A stretch of DNA of 64,000 nt from Accumulibacter sp. (GCF_036625195.1 NZ_JAZKUG010000001.1:2914001-2978000); one strand, 5' to 3'; numbered from the stretch's first letter, positions 1 to 9,304 are shown. Notes: generated by a model from the sequence alone, not told the origin. Made by a program: numbers and translations.

Positions 1-2
1 GT

Positions 3-71
3 GGCGGCTGCCGACTGGCGCTGCAGCTGCCGGCGGCCGAGCCGCCGACAGGCGTCGGTGGTGCGACATGA
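3..71 (+). CDS. C-terminal tail of a sensor histidine kinase (5' end outside the window)
   Basis: Only the last 22 codons are present. They read GGCRLALQLPAA and then a short Pro/Gly tail before TGA at 69-71. A Gly-Gly followed by alternating hydrophobics and LPAA is how the ATPase domain of histidine kinases normally ends. The stop overlaps the ATG of the next gene (ATGA), so the kinase and the CheY-like regulator are translationally coupled and probably partners. The identification rests on a very short stretch plus the context of a response regulator immediately downstream. Confidence 0.55.
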   Translation, partial: GGCRLALQLPAAEPPTGVGGAT

Positions 72-598
72 GCGGCCCCTTGGCGACGGCGACGGGCGCG
101 ACCGGCGCGAGTGACGGCCGGGGTGTGCGGATGCTGATCCTGCTCGTCGAGGACGAGCCGGCGGACGCCCATCTGTTGCGTGTCGCGCTGCGTGAAAGCC
201 GGGTCGAGGCGGAGGTCGAGCATGTCGTCGATGGACGCGAGGCGCTTGAGTATCTGCGCCGGCAGGGGGGTCGCTACCTGTCGGCGAGACGCCCTGACCT
301 GATCCTGCTCGACCTCAACATGCCGCGCATGGATGGACGGGAGTTCCTCACCGAGATCAAGGATGATCACTCGCTGCGCAGTATTCCGGTCGTCGTCCTG
401 AGCACCTCGGCAGTCGAACGGGACGTGCTTGCCACCCGTCGTCTCGGCGCCGCTGGTTACATCGTCAAGACCGCCGATGTCGGCGTGTTCATCGACGATA
501 TCCGGCGGCTCGGCGAGCACTGGTCACGGGAGGCATTGCTGGCGCACAATGGCAACAAGGTCACCACGGCGGTCTATGGCATGGAGAAGAGGAAATGA
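68..598 (+). CDS. single-domain CheY-like response regulator (Rcp1-like)
   Basis: 176 residues, a stand-alone receiver domain. After a poorly ordered 21-residue lead, the core starts at LILLVEDEP (acidic pocket E28, D29), the phospho-acceptor is D82 in DLILLDLNMPRMDG, the Ser/Thr switch lies in VVVLSTSA and the conserved Lys in YIVKTAD. The long alpha1-beta2 and alpha3 spacing (HLLRVALRES, EALEYLRRQG) resembles the Rcp1 group that works with phytochrome-type kinases. An internal ATG at 131 would give a tighter domain, but the ATGA overlap with the upstream kinase favours 68. It has no output domain, so it probably acts by protein contact or as a phosphorelay step. The next gene overlaps it by four bases. 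Confidence 0.85.
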   Translation: MSGPLATATGATGASDGRGVRMLILLVEDEPADAHLLRVALRESRVEAEVEHVVDGREALEYLRRQGGRYLSARRPDLILLDLNMPRMDGREFLTEIKDDHSLRSIPVVVLSTSAVERDVLATRRLGAAGYIVKTADVGVFIDDIRRLGEHWSREALLAHNGNKVTTAVYGMEKRK

Positions 599-1911
599 GC
601 GAGTCGACGCCGCAAGTCTCGATCCTGGTGGTCGAGGATGACGCAGGCGACTTTGGCCTGATCCAGGCGAGCATCCGCCGCGCCGGTTTGCTCCGCCTCG
701 GCGACCGCGAGCCGCTGGCATGGGCGTCGACGCTGGTCGATGGCGTGCGCATGGCGACGGCCGCCAGACCCGATGTCGTCCTGCTCGACCTCTCGCTGCC
801 CGATTCGGCTGGGATCGCGACGGTGCAGATGATGCGCTCGGTGGTGCCCGACGTACCGATCATCGTCCTCACCGGGGCCGACGACCATCAGTTGGCGGCG
901 GCGGCTCTGGAGGCCGGCGCGCAGGATTACCTGGTCAAGGGACAGTTCGAACATGACGGGCTTGGGCGTGCGATCCGGCATGCCGTCGTGCGCCAGAAGC
1001 TCGAGTCACGCCTGCGCCTGTTCGAGGCGGCGCTGAACTCCGCCGCCAACGGCATCGTCATCACCGATGTCGATGCGACGGTGGTGTGGGCCAACCCGGC
1101 GTTCACCCGGATGACCGGCATCAGCCTGGCAGACGCCGTGGGAACCAGGCCGAGCGAAATGCTCAACGCCGGCCAGCAGGACCAAGAGTTCTATCAGCGC
1201 ATGTGGGAGACGATTCTCGACGGACGGGTCTGGAGCGGCGAGCTCGTCAACCGGCGCAAGGACGGCAGCCTCTATGACGAAGCGCTGACGATCTCGCCGG
1301 TGACCGACATCAACGGCCGCATCCAGCACTTCGTCGCCATCAAGCAGGACATCTCTGAGCGCAAGGCAAGCGAGGAGCGCGTCCAGCACCTCGCCCACCA
1401 TGATCAGCTCACCGATCTGCCGAATCGCGCGCTGCTCAGCGATCGCCTGGCGCAGGCGCTGGCGCAGGTGCGCCGGGACCGGGCGACGCTTGCCCTGATG
1501 TTCCTCGATCTCGACCAGTTCAAGCCGGTCAATGACACGCTCGGGCACGACGTCGGCGACCTGTTGCTGCAGGAGGTGGCCCTGCGCCTGAAATCCTGTG
1601 TGCCGCGCGAAACGGATACCGTGGCGCGTCTCGGTGGCGACGAGTTCGTGATCCTGCTGGCGCAGCTCGAACGGGCGATGGATGCCGTTCTGGTCGCCAA
1701 CAAGGTACTGGCGGCACTCAGGCGGCCCTTCCTGATCGGTCCGCACGCGATCGCCATCTCGGTCAGCATCGGCATCACCGTCTACCCGCAGCACGGCGAG
1801 GACGTCGGCCAGTTGCTGAAGAATGCCGATACGGCGATGTATTACGCGAAGAAGGCCGGGCGCAACTGCTACCGGTTCTTCCGGGTAGTGACCGAAGCTG
1901 CGGGAGCCTGA
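595..1911 (+). CDS. REC-PAS-GGDEF response regulator, probable diguanylate cyclase
   Basis: 438 residues in three domains: receiver (about 1-125, phospho-acceptor D65 in VVLLDLSLPDSAG), PAS sensor (about 140-255, with the WxNPAF and ISPVTD segments typical of PAS/PAC) and GGDEF (about 270-438). The catalytic motif GGDEF is at 347-351, and an RxxD inhibitory site (RETD) lies five residues before it. It should therefore make c-di-GMP from two GTP and be product-inhibited, with activity set by phosphorylation and the PAS ligand. The start overlaps the upstream stop (ATGA) and the next gene begins three bases after its stop, so the genes form one operon. Confidence 0.9.
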   Translation: MSESTPQVSILVVEDDAGDFGLIQASIRRAGLLRLGDREPLAWASTLVDGVRMATAARPDVVLLDLSLPDSAGIATVQMMRSVVPDVPIIVLTGADDHQLAAAALEAGAQDYLVKGQFEHDGLGRAIRHAVVRQKLESRLRLFEAALNSAANGIVITDVDATVVWANPAFTRMTGISLADAVGTRPSEMLNAGQQDQEFYQRMWETILDGRVWSGELVNRRKDGSLYDEALTISPVTDINGRIQHFVAIKQDISERKASEERVQHLAHHDQLTDLPNRALLSDRLAQALAQVRRDRATLALMFLDLDQFKPVNDTLGHDVGDLLLQEVALRLKSCVPRETDTVARLGGDEFVILLAQLERAMDAVLVANKVLAALRRPFLIGPHAIAISVSIGITVYPQHGEDVGQLLKNADTAMYYAKKAGRNCYRFFRVVTEAAGA

Positions 1912-1914
1912 CGC

Positions 1915-4900
1915 GTGGCAGTCAGCAAATCGGCGAGCCGTGCAGAAGAGAACCGCTCGCCCGCGCCGGCGACCGCCCCTGTCGGTGGTGACGATGATCA
2001 GCCGCTGTACTGGGCGCCGTCGATCGCCTTCCTGAAATATACGGGCTGGGCGATCCTGCTCACGGCCTGCGGAGTGCTTGCAACCATTCTGCTGCTGATT
2101 CCGGAGCAGCCTCTGCGCTCGCTCGGACCGGCTGCCTTGATCGTCGTCGCGGCTGCGACGCTGCGCTTTCTCGCGGTCGGGAACCTGCGCGCTTCCCTCG
2201 CCGTCCTCGTCTGGGGCACCTGGCTTGCTGTCGTCGGCATCACCCTGTCCTATGGCGGCTTGCGTGGCTCGCTGGTGATCCTCTATCCGCTTCTGATCAT
2301 CACCGGTGGCTGGCTTCTAGGAGGGTGGGCAGCGCTCGCTCTGGCCACCTTGACCGGCGTGTTGGTCAGTGCCTTGCTGCTGGCTGAGCTGCTGCACTGG
2401 TTGCCACCTCAGCCACCGACGCCGGCAATGATGCTTGCCCTGATCCAGCTGGCGGCGATCGTCGTCGCGCTGCTGCTGATCCGCTTCCTCCGCCGCGCGT
2501 ACCAGAGGCGGATCGCCGACGTGCGGCGCCTCGGCCAGGATCTCGAGCAACGCAGCGCCGAACTGCTGGCGAACGCCGCCGAACTGCGTCGGGCACAGCG
2601 GGTGGCGCATGTCGGCAGCTGGATCTACGACTTGTCGAGCGGCACGATTCGCCTGTCGGCAGAGGCCTGTCGCATCTTTGGCGTGCCGGAGGGCTCGACC
2701 GGTAGCTTGGCCGGGTTCATGAAGCTGGTACATCCGGATGATCGTGGCAGCCTGCAGCAGTACACCGAGGCGGCACTTCGTGGGGAGCCCTTCGACAGCG
2801 AGTTGCGCATCATCACCGACGGCGGCGTGCGCTGGGTGGCGCAGCGGGCGGAAGTAGAGTTTGGCGCGGATGGCCGGGCGGTGCGCAGCCTCGGGACGAC
2901 CCAGGACATCACCGAGAGGAAGGAGCTGGAAGCATCGCTGCGTGAGCAGAAGGAGTTCTTTCAGCTGATTTCGGAGAGCATCGGCGAGCACATCGCCGTC
3001 CTCGACCTGCAGGGGCGCCGGCTCTACAACAGTCCTTCGTACCGGCAGTTCTTTGGTGACACCAGCGAACTTCCCGGCACCGACTCCTTTGCCGACATCC
3101 ATCCCGACGACAGGGAGCGGGTGCAGGAGGTCTTTCGCCAGACGGTGCGCAGCGGTGCCGGGCAGGCGATCGAGTACCGGCTGCTGCGGCGGGATGGCGG
3201 CGTCAGGCACATGCACTCCGTCGGCCGGGTGATCCGGGATCAGCAGGGGCAGCCACGACGCATCGTCGTCGTGTCACATGACATCACCGATCGTCGCCAG
3301 GCCGAGCAGTGGGAGCGGATCGCCGCTACCGCATTCGAGTCGGAGCAGGGGATGTTCATCACCGACGCCGACGGGATCATCCTGCGCGTCAACCAGGCCT
3401 TCACCACCATCACCGGCTACAGTGCCGCCGAAGCAGTCGGGCAGACGCCCAGACTCCTGCGTTCGGGCCGTCACGACGCGCTCTTCTACGCGGCCATGCG
3501 CGAGAGTCTGGCGCGTACCGGCGCCTGGCAGGGCGAGATCTGGAACCGGCGCAAGAATGACGAGATCTATCCCGAGTGGCTGACGATTTCGGCGGTTAAC
3601 GACAGCCACGGCCGGGTCACCCATTACGTCTCGATGCTCACCGACATCACACTGCGCAAGGCGACGCAGGAGGAGATCAAGCAACTCGCCTTCTACGATG
3701 CGCTGACCAGCCTGCCGAACCGGCGCCTGTTGCATGACCGCCTGCGCATCGCCATGGCGGCAAGCGCGCGTCGGAATCGACAGGGCGCCCTGCTGTTCAT
3801 CGACCTCGACAACTTCAAGACGCTCAACGACACGCTCGGCCACCAAAAGGGGGACCTCCTGCTGCAGCAGGTTGCCCGCCGGCTGAGCGACTGTGTGCGG
3901 GAACGCGATACCGTTGCCCGTCTGGGGGGCGACGAGTTCGTGGTCATGCTAGAGGACCTCGGAGCGCGGAAGGAGGATGCGGCAAGCCAGTGCCGGATCG
4001 TTGGCGAAAAGATCCTCGCCGTTCTCAACCGGCCGTACGATCTCGGCGAGCACGAGTACCACAACACGCCGAGTGTCGGCGTGACGCTCTTCGACGGACA
4101 ACAGGATGACATCGACGAACTGATGAAGAGGGCCGATCTGGCGATGTACGAGGCCAAGGCGATGGGACGCAACACCCTGCGCTTCTTCGATCCCCGGATG
4201 CAGGCGGTGGTCAGCGCACGCGCTGCACTCGAGCGGGATCTGCGGCAGGCGCTGCAGGCGGGCGAGTTCTTCCTCTGTTATCAGCCGCAGGTCGGCCTGG
4301 ATGGCCGGCTGCTCGGCGCCGAGGCGCTGCTGCGCTGGCAACACGCGCAGCGCGGCCTGGTCTCGCCGGGCGAGTTCATCCCCATCGCCGAAGAAACCGG
4401 GTTGATCCTTCCTCTGGGCCAGTGGGTCCTGCAGACCGCCTGTGCTCAGATCGCAGTCTGGTCGGCAAGGGCAGGCCTGTCGCAATTTTCGCTTTCGGTC
4501 AACGTCAGCGCACGCCAGTTGCGGCAGCCGAACTTCGTCGACCAGGTGCTGGCCGCTCTCGACGCGGCTGGTGCCAGTCCCCGCAACCTCAAGTTGGAAC
4601 TCACCGAGAGCATGCTGCTCGACAACGTGCAGGACATCATCGCCAAGATGGCTGCGTTGAAGGCGCGCGGAGTCGGCTTCTCGCTCGACGACTTCGGCAC
4701 CGGCTACTCGTCGCTGTCGTACCTCAAGCGGTTGCCGCTCGACCAGTTGAAGATCGACCAGTCATTCGTCCGCGATCTGCTCAGCGACGCCAATGACGAG
4801 GCGATCGCACGCACGGTCGTCGCGCTGGCGCACAGCCTCGGCCTGGAGGTGATCGCCGAGGGTGTCGAGACGGTCGCCCAGCGCGACGTCCTGGCGGGGC

Positions 4901-4983
4901 ACGGCTGTCACGCCTATCAAGGCTATCTGTTCAGCCGGCCGTTGCCGCTGGCCGACTTCGAGGCCTTCCTCGAGCGCCACTGA
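1915..4983 (+). CDS. membrane PAS-GGDEF-EAL protein, dual c-di-GMP synthase/phosphodiesterase
   Basis: 1022 residues starting with GTG three bases after the previous stop. Residues about 37-200 hold five or six hydrophobic segments, a MASE-like membrane sensor that I cannot assign to a named subtype. A short coiled-coil linker follows, then three PAS/PAC repeats (about 220-345, 345-470, 470-595). The GGDEF domain has an intact GGDEF motif at 671-675 and an RxxD (RERD) inhibitory site. The EAL domain starts with EALLRW at 803 and keeps DDFGTGYSS and LKIDQSFV, so it looks catalytically competent. Both activities could be real, with the balance set by the membrane and PAS inputs. It is the last gene of the operon, convergent with a small gene on the other strand. 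Confidence 0.9.
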   Translation: MAVSKSASRAEENRSPAPATAPVGGDDDQPLYWAPSIAFLKYTGWAILLTACGVLATILLLIPEQPLRSLGPAALIVVAAATLRFLAVGNLRASLAVLVWGTWLAVVGITLSYGGLRGSLVILYPLLIITGGWLLGGWAALALATLTGVLVSALLLAELLHWLPPQPPTPAMMLALIQLAAIVVALLLIRFLRRAYQRRIADVRRLGQDLEQRSAELLANAAELRRAQRVAHVGSWIYDLSSGTIRLSAEACRIFGVPEGSTGSLAGFMKLVHPDDRGSLQQYTEAALRGEPFDSELRIITDGGVRWVAQRAEVEFGADGRAVRSLGTTQDITERKELEASLREQKEFFQLISESIGEHIAVLDLQGRRLYNSPSYRQFFGDTSELPGTDSFADIHPDDRERVQEVFRQTVRSGAGQAIEYRLLRRDGGVRHMHSVGRVIRDQQGQPRRIVVVSHDITDRRQAEQWERIAATAFESEQGMFITDADGIILRVNQAFTTITGYSAAEAVGQTPRLLRSGRHDALFYAAMRESLARTGAWQGEIWNRRKNDEIYPEWLTISAVNDSHGRVTHYVSMLTDITLRKATQEEIKQLAFYDALTSLPNRRLLHDRLRIAMAASARRNRQGALLFIDLDNFKTLNDTLGHQKGDLLLQQVARRLSDCVRERDTVARLGGDEFVVMLEDLGARKEDAASQCRIVGEKILAVLNRPYDLGEHEYHNTPSVGVTLFDGQQDDIDELMKRADLAMYEAKAMGRNTLRFFDPRMQAVVSARAALERDLRQALQAGEFFLCYQPQVGLDGRLLGAEALLRWQHAQRGLVSPGEFIPIAEETGLILPLGQWVLQTACAQIAVWSARAGLSQFSLSVNVSARQLRQPNFVDQVLAALDAAGASPRNLKLELTESMLLDNVQDIIAKMAALKARGVGFSLDDFGTGYSSLSYLKRLPLDQLKIDQSFVRDLLSDANDEAIARTVVALAHSLGLEVIAEGVETVAQRDVLAGHGCHAYQGYLFSRPLPLADFEAFLERH

Positions 4984-5045
4984 TCCGGTACCCTGCTGCG
5001 GGCGTCGCTGACGGTTGGCGGCCGACTGGCTCGGGCGTGTGGTTT

Positions 5046-5231
5046 TCAGGTCGAACCTGGCGGGTTGTCCCCGGCCTGGTCGCTCTCGTCGCTCTCGTCG
5101 CGCAGCGTCCGATTGAGGCTTTCGAGATCCTTTCGGTTCTGCCGCAGAAAGAAAACCAGGCCCCACAGCAGTCCGGCAGCGACACTGATGCCGAGGGCGA
5201 CGGCACCCCAGTCGATGGTTTCCAGGTCCAT
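5046..5231 (-). CDS. small single-span membrane protein of unknown function
   Basis: 61 residues starting MDLETIDWG. One hydrophobic segment at about 11-29 (VALGISVAAGLLWGLVFF) is followed by a charged tail (RQNRKDLESLNRTLRDESDESD). The start at 5231 is preferred over the ATG six bases earlier because GAGG then sits eight bases upstream. The charged heptad-like stretch after the membrane span suggests a short cytoplasmic coiled coil. It lies between the c-di-GMP gene and hfq on the opposite strand. I do not recognise the family; coding status rests on the clean membrane pattern and start signal. Confidence 0.5.
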   Translation of the reverse strand: MDLETIDWGAVALGISVAAGLLWGLVFFLRQNRKDLESLNRTLRDESDESDQAGDNPPGST

Positions 5232-5355
5232 GCGCATTGCCTCGCGGGTGGTTGAGTGGCAGTCATGCTACCCGTGACCGTGCCGCAAAGGAAGTGCTGA
5301 AAGCCCAGGCCGGCGGCGCCGCGTCATCGATTGTCTCGCCCGCGCTGGCATGCGG

Positions 5356-5376
5356 CGAGAAAATCAATTATTCTCG
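5356..5376. promoter_or_regulatory. A/T-rich inverted repeat upstream of hfq
   Basis: CGAGAA (5356-5361) and TTCTCG (5371-5376) form a 6-bp dyad around an A/T-rich centre, 42 bases before the hfq start. In GC-rich sequence such an A/T island often marks a promoter or operator. I see no convincing -35/-10 pair, so the role is inferred. Confidence 0.3.
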
Positions 5377-5417
5377 AACCTCAACAACGCAAACCCCATC
5401 AGGATGGAGCTTCAAGG

Positions 5418-5654
5418 ATGACAAACAAAGGGCAACTCCTACAAGACCCGTTTCTCAACACGCTGCGGCGCGAGCGCGTACCGGTTTCGATTTACCTCGT
5501 AAACGGCATCAAATTGCAGGGACAGATCGATTCCTTCGATCAGTATGTCGTCCTGCTCAAGAACTCGGTCACCCAGATGGTGTACAAGCACGCCATCTCG
5601 ACGGTCGTGCCGTCGCGGCCGATCACCCTGCAGCACGAGACCGACGAGGGGTGA
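5418..5654 (+). CDS. hfq: RNA chaperone Hfq
   Basis: 78 residues beginning MTNKGQLLQDPFLNTLRRER, the standard Hfq opening. The Sm1 motif is LVNGIKLQGQIDSFDQY and the Sm2 motif centres on YKHAIS, the residues that build the uridine-binding rim of the hexamer. ATG 5418 has GGAGC eight bases upstream; a longer upstream reading frame lacks family similarity. Hfq pairs small RNAs with mRNA targets and influences RNA stability. hflX follows after 110 bases, the conserved hfq-hflX-hflK-hflC order of proteobacteria. The C-terminal tail is short and acidic (HETDEG). Confidence 0.97.
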   Translation: MTNKGQLLQDPFLNTLRRERVPVSIYLVNGIKLQGQIDSFDQYVVLLKNSVTQMVYKHAISTVVPSRPITLQHETDEG

Positions 5655-5764
5655 GCGGTCTGTCGTCGTGCTGGCACGCAGCCATCCGGCTGCGCGTCGC
5701 CGTGCGCGTGCGACCGGACGGGGAATGCCTGGCAGTGCCCGCCTGTTGACGTCGGCGCACCACA

Positions 5765-6943
5765 ATGGCGGGAGCTGAACGCCGGTCCGGCGTCGAGCGC
5801 GCGATCATCGTTCAGCTCGACTTCGGCGGCGATGATCTCGCCGAGCAGATCGAAGAAGTCTGTCTGCTGGCGAGGTCGGCAGGTGCCGAAGTGTGCGCGG
5901 TCGTGCAGGGTCGCCGACATGCTCCCGATGCGGCGACCTATGCCGGCAAGGGCAAGGTCGAGGCGATCGCAGCCGAGCTGGCGGCGCATGCGGCCGAACT
6001 GGTGATCTTCAACCATGAACTGAGTGCTGCCCAGGAGCGCAACCTGGAGCGGGCGTTGCAGTGCCGCGTCATCGACCGGACCAGCCTCATTCTCGACATC
6101 TTCGCGCAGCGGGCGAAGAGTTCCGAGGGCAAGCTGCAAGTCGAACTGGCGCAGCTCGAGCATCTGGCAACCCGTCTGGTGCGTGGCTGGACCCACCTCG
6201 AGCGGCAGACGGGCGGCATCGGCCTGCGCGGCCCGGGTGAGACGCAGCTCGAGACCGACCGCCGCCTGCTCGGCATCCGCGTGCGCACGCTCAAGGGACG
6301 CCTGGCCCGCCTCGAGCGCCAACGCGGGGTGCAGCGCAAGGCGCGGGCACGCGGCGAACTGCTGAATGTCTCGCTCGTCGGCTATACCAACGCCGGCAAG
6401 TCGACCCTGTTCAATGCGTTGACGCATGCCGGCGTCTATGCCGCAGACCAGTTGTTCGCCACGCTCGACACGACGACACGCAAGCTCTGGTTGCCTGAGG
6501 CAGGGCACATCGTTCTTTCGGATACCGTCGGTTTCATCCGCAAGCTGCCGCATTCGCTGGTTGCGGCCTTCCATGCGACACTCGAGGCAACGGCGGAGGC
6601 GGACCTGTTGTTGCACGTCGTCGACTCGGCGAGTCCGGCGCGCGACGACCAGGTGGCGGACGTCAACCAGGTGCTGGTCGAGATCGGGGCGGCTGGCGTG
6701 CCGCAACTGATGGTGCTCAACAAGCTTGATCTCACCGGCCTGCCGCCTTCGGTCGAGCGGGACGAGTATGGTAGAATCCGGCGCGTTCGCGTCAGCGCCA
6801 TCGGCGGTCAGGGGCTGCCCCTGCTGCGCGCAGCGCTGGCCGAGATCGCTCTGTTGAAGACGGGCGGGACCAGCCGGGGCGCTTCTGGTGCGGCGGTCCT
6901 GCAGGCTGTGGATAAGCATCTTGATTCGGATGGTTCCCCATGA
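5765..6943 (+). CDS. hflX: ribosome-associated GTPase HflX
   Basis: 392 residues. The N-terminal HflX domain (about 1-165) contains GKGKVEAIA and ends with the glycine-rich GGIGLRGPGETQLETDRR. The G domain follows: G1 GYTNAGKST at about 206-214, G3 DTVGF, then the conserved IRKLPHSLVAAFHATLEA, and G4 NKLD. HflX splits stalled 70S ribosomes after stress and in some bacteria also has RNA-helicase activity. The stop (6941-6943) lies just before the hflK start, so it belongs to the hfl operon. Length and motif order are normal for the family. Confidence 0.96.
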   Translation: MAGAERRSGVERAIIVQLDFGGDDLAEQIEEVCLLARSAGAEVCAVVQGRRHAPDAATYAGKGKVEAIAAELAAHAAELVIFNHELSAAQERNLERALQCRVIDRTSLILDIFAQRAKSSEGKLQVELAQLEHLATRLVRGWTHLERQTGGIGLRGPGETQLETDRRLLGIRVRTLKGRLARLERQRGVQRKARARGELLNVSLVGYTNAGKSTLFNALTHAGVYAADQLFATLDTTTRKLWLPEAGHIVLSDTVGFIRKLPHSLVAAFHATLEATAEADLLLHVVDSASPARDDQVADVNQVLVEIGAAGVPQLMVLNKLDLTGLPPSVERDEYGRIRRVRVSAIGGQGLPLLRAALAEIALLKTGGTSRGASGAAVLQAVDKHLDSDGSP

Positions 6944-6963
6944 TTTCTAGCCTTGGCGTGTTG

Positions 6964-8232
6964 ATGTCGCTGAATGACCCGCAGTGGGGCAACCGCGGCG
7001 GTGATGATGGCGGCGGCCGTCGCCCCAACCAAGGGCCACCGGACCTCGAGCAGTTGTGGCGCGACCTCAATCGCCGCCTGTCGGGGATATTCGACGGCAA
7101 GCGCGGCGGTGGTGGCGATCGCGGCGGTGATCGGGGTGGCGATCGGCCGCCGGTACAATTCAACCCGCGTTTTCTCGGTGGTGGCATCGGTCTGCTGCTG
7201 GCGCTCGTCGTCGTCGTCTGGCTGGCGAGTGGTTTCTACATCGTGGACGCCTCGCAGCGCGGGCTGGTGCTGCAGTTCGGTCGCTACAAGGAGAGTACCG
7301 ACCCCGGCCTGCGTTGGCGGCTGCCGTATCCGATCCAGTCGCATGAACTGGTCAACGTTTCCGGCGTGCGCACGGTCGAGATCGGCTACCGTGGCAGTGA
7401 GAAGAACAAGGTGCTCAAGGAAGCACTGATGCTCACCGACGACGAGAACATCATCAACATCCAGTTTGCGGTTCAGTGGTTCCTCAACGATCCGGTCGAC
7501 TACGTCTTCAACAATCGCAATCCCGACGACTCCGTCATGCAGGTGGCGGAAACGGCCATCCGCGAGATCGTCGGCAAGAACCGGATGGATTTCGTGCTCT
7601 ACGAGGGGCGCGAGCAGATTGCCGCGGTGGCGGCGAAGCTGATGCAGGAGATCCTCGATCGTTACCAGACCGGCATCCTGATTTCCAAGGTGACGATGCA
7701 GAACGCACAGCCGCCGGAACAGGTGCAAGCGGCGTTCGACGATGCGGTCAAGGCGTCGCAGGACCGCGAGCGGCAGAAGAACGAGGGCCAGGCCTACGCC
7801 AACGACGTGATTCCGAAGGCTCGCGGCACGGCAGCGAGGCTGCTCGAGGAAGCGGAGGGTTACCAGAAGCGCGTCACCCTCAGCGCCGAGGGTGATGCCA
7901 GCCGCTTCCGGCAGATCGTCAGCGAGTATGCCAAGGCACCGGAGGTGACACGCAGCCGGATGTATCTCGAAACCATGCAGCAGGTCTATTCGAACACCAG
8001 CAAGGTGTTGGTGGATGCCAAGGGGCAGGGCAATCTGCTCTACCTGCCGCTCGACAAACTGATGCAGGCGGCCGGAGCAGTGGCGGCGGCGCCTGCCGGC
8101 GGCGCTCCGGAAGCGCCGCAGCCATCGCGGCCGTCGCCTGCGGTGTCCAACGAAGTGCCGCCGCAGGTCGTCGAGAAGGGCGATACGCGTTCGCGCGAGA
8201 CGCTGCGTCAGCGTGATCGGGAGGCCCGCTGA
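6964..8232 (+). CDS. hflK: HflK, membrane SPFH subunit controlling FtsH
   Basis: 422 residues from ATG 6964 (MSLNDPQWGNRGG, the usual start in related proteins). An in-frame ATG at 6940 overlaps the hflX stop and is a possible alternative; neither has a strong ribosome site. A Gly/Asn/Arg-rich cytoplasmic lead (to about 65) is followed by one membrane span (GIGLLLALVVVVWLASGFYIV), the SPFH/band-7 domain, a long charged helix and a Pro/Ala-rich tail. HflK and HflC form a large periplasmic cage around the FtsH protease and limit its access to membrane substrates. The stop shares one base with the hflC start. Confidence 0.95.
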   Translation: MSLNDPQWGNRGGDDGGGRRPNQGPPDLEQLWRDLNRRLSGIFDGKRGGGGDRGGDRGGDRPPVQFNPRFLGGGIGLLLALVVVVWLASGFYIVDASQRGLVLQFGRYKESTDPGLRWRLPYPIQSHELVNVSGVRTVEIGYRGSEKNKVLKEALMLTDDENIINIQFAVQWFLNDPVDYVFNNRNPDDSVMQVAETAIREIVGKNRMDFVLYEGREQIAAVAAKLMQEILDRYQTGILISKVTMQNAQPPEQVQAAFDDAVKASQDRERQKNEGQAYANDVIPKARGTAARLLEEAEGYQKRVTLSAEGDASRFRQIVSEYAKAPEVTRSRMYLETMQQVYSNTSKVLVDAKGQGNLLYLPLDKLMQAAGAVAAAPAGGAPEAPQPSRPSPAVSNEVPPQVVEKGDTRSRETLRQRDREAR

Positions 8233-9122
8233 TGAAAGGCGGAATGAACTTCATCGTCGGCACGTTCGTTGCGGTCCTCGTCCTGCTCGGTGCGACCATC
8301 TTCACGGTCGACCAGCGGCAAAGCGCGATCGTCTTCCAGCTCGGCGAGATTCGCGAAGTGATCGAGGAGCCCGGACTGTACTTCAAGTGGCCACTGATCC
8401 AGAACGTGCGCTACTTCGACCGTCGCATCCTGACGCTCGACAATCCCGAGCCGGAGCGTTTCATCACTTCGGAAAAGAAGAACGTCCTGGTCGACTCCTT
8501 CACGAAGTGGCGCATCGTCGATCCCAAGCTCTACTACATCTCGGTGGCCGGCGACGAGGGGCGTGCCAAGACGCGCTTGTCACAGACCGTCAATGCCGGC
8601 CTGCGCGAGGAGTTCGGCAAGCGGACCGTGCATGATGTCGTTTCGGGTGAGCGCAACAAGATCATGGAGCAGATGCGCGAGAAGGCCGACCTCGACGCAC
8701 GCAAGATCGGCGTCCAGATCGTCGACGTGCGCGTCAAGCGGGTCGAACTGCCGAGCGACGTCAGCGATTCGGTCTACCGCCGGATGGACGCCGAGCGCAA
8801 GCGGGTGGCCAACGAACTGCGTTCACAGGGCTTTGCCGAAGCGGAGAAGATTCGTGCCGACGCCGACAAGCAGCGCGAGGTGATCGTTGCCGAAGCCTAT
8901 CGCGATGCGCAGAAGATGAAGGGTGAGGGCGATGCCCGAGCGACCGCGATCTACGCCCAGGCCTTCGAGAACCATCCCGACTTCTACGCTTTCTATCGCA
9001 GTCTCGAAGCCTACCGCAACAGCTTCAAGGGCAAGAACGACGTGATCGTCGTCGAGCCGAATTCGGATTTCTTCAAGTACATGAAGAGCATGGGCCGCGG
9101 CGGCGACAAAGCCGGCAAATGA
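8232..9122 (+). CDS. hflC: HflC, membrane SPFH subunit controlling FtsH
   Basis: 296 residues: N-terminal signal anchor (NFIVGTFVAVLVLLGATIFTV), the band-7 core starting DQRQSAIVFQLGEI, and the long Ala/Glu/Arg helix typical of stomatin-like proteins (EAEKIRADADKQREVIVAEA). It is the partner of the HflK encoded directly upstream; the start codon uses the last base of the hflK stop. The end overlaps the next small gene by four bases. Size and architecture match HflC. Confidence 0.96.
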   Translation: MKGGMNFIVGTFVAVLVLLGATIFTVDQRQSAIVFQLGEIREVIEEPGLYFKWPLIQNVRYFDRRILTLDNPEPERFITSEKKNVLVDSFTKWRIVDPKLYYISVAGDEGRAKTRLSQTVNAGLREEFGKRTVHDVVSGERNKIMEQMREKADLDARKIGVQIVDVRVKRVELPSDVSDSVYRRMDAERKRVANELRSQGFAEAEKIRADADKQREVIVAEAYRDAQKMKGEGDARATAIYAQAFENHPDFYAFYRSLEAYRNSFKGKNDVIVVEPNSDFFKYMKSMGRGGDKAGK

Positions 9123-9304
9123 TCGACAACCTGCTGCTGGCGCTGGCCCTGATGCTGGTGGTCGAGGGACTGCTACCCTTCGTCGCCCCATCCACCTGGC
9201 GCGAGACCTTCCGTCGCCTCATCCGCTTCAGCGATGGGCAGATCCGTTTCGTCGGGCTGACCTCGATGCTCGTCGGGCTGGTGCTGTTGATGATCTTCCG
9301 ATGA
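9119..9304 (+). CDS. DUF2065 (YjeT-like) small inner-membrane protein
   Basis: 61 residues with two hydrophobic segments (LLLALALMLVVEGLLPFV and FVGLTSMLVGLVLLMIF) joined by the charged loop APSTWRETFRRLIRFSDGQIR. This is the DUF2065/YjeT pattern regularly found between hflC and hisZ or purA. It overlaps hflC (ATGA) upstream and hisZ downstream by four bases each, so it is translated with the operon. The function is not established; the position suggests a link to the HflKC-FtsH complex. Confidence 0.88.
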   Translation: MIDNLLLALALMLVVEGLLPFVAPSTWRETFRRLIRFSDGQIRFVGLTSMLVGLVLLMIFR

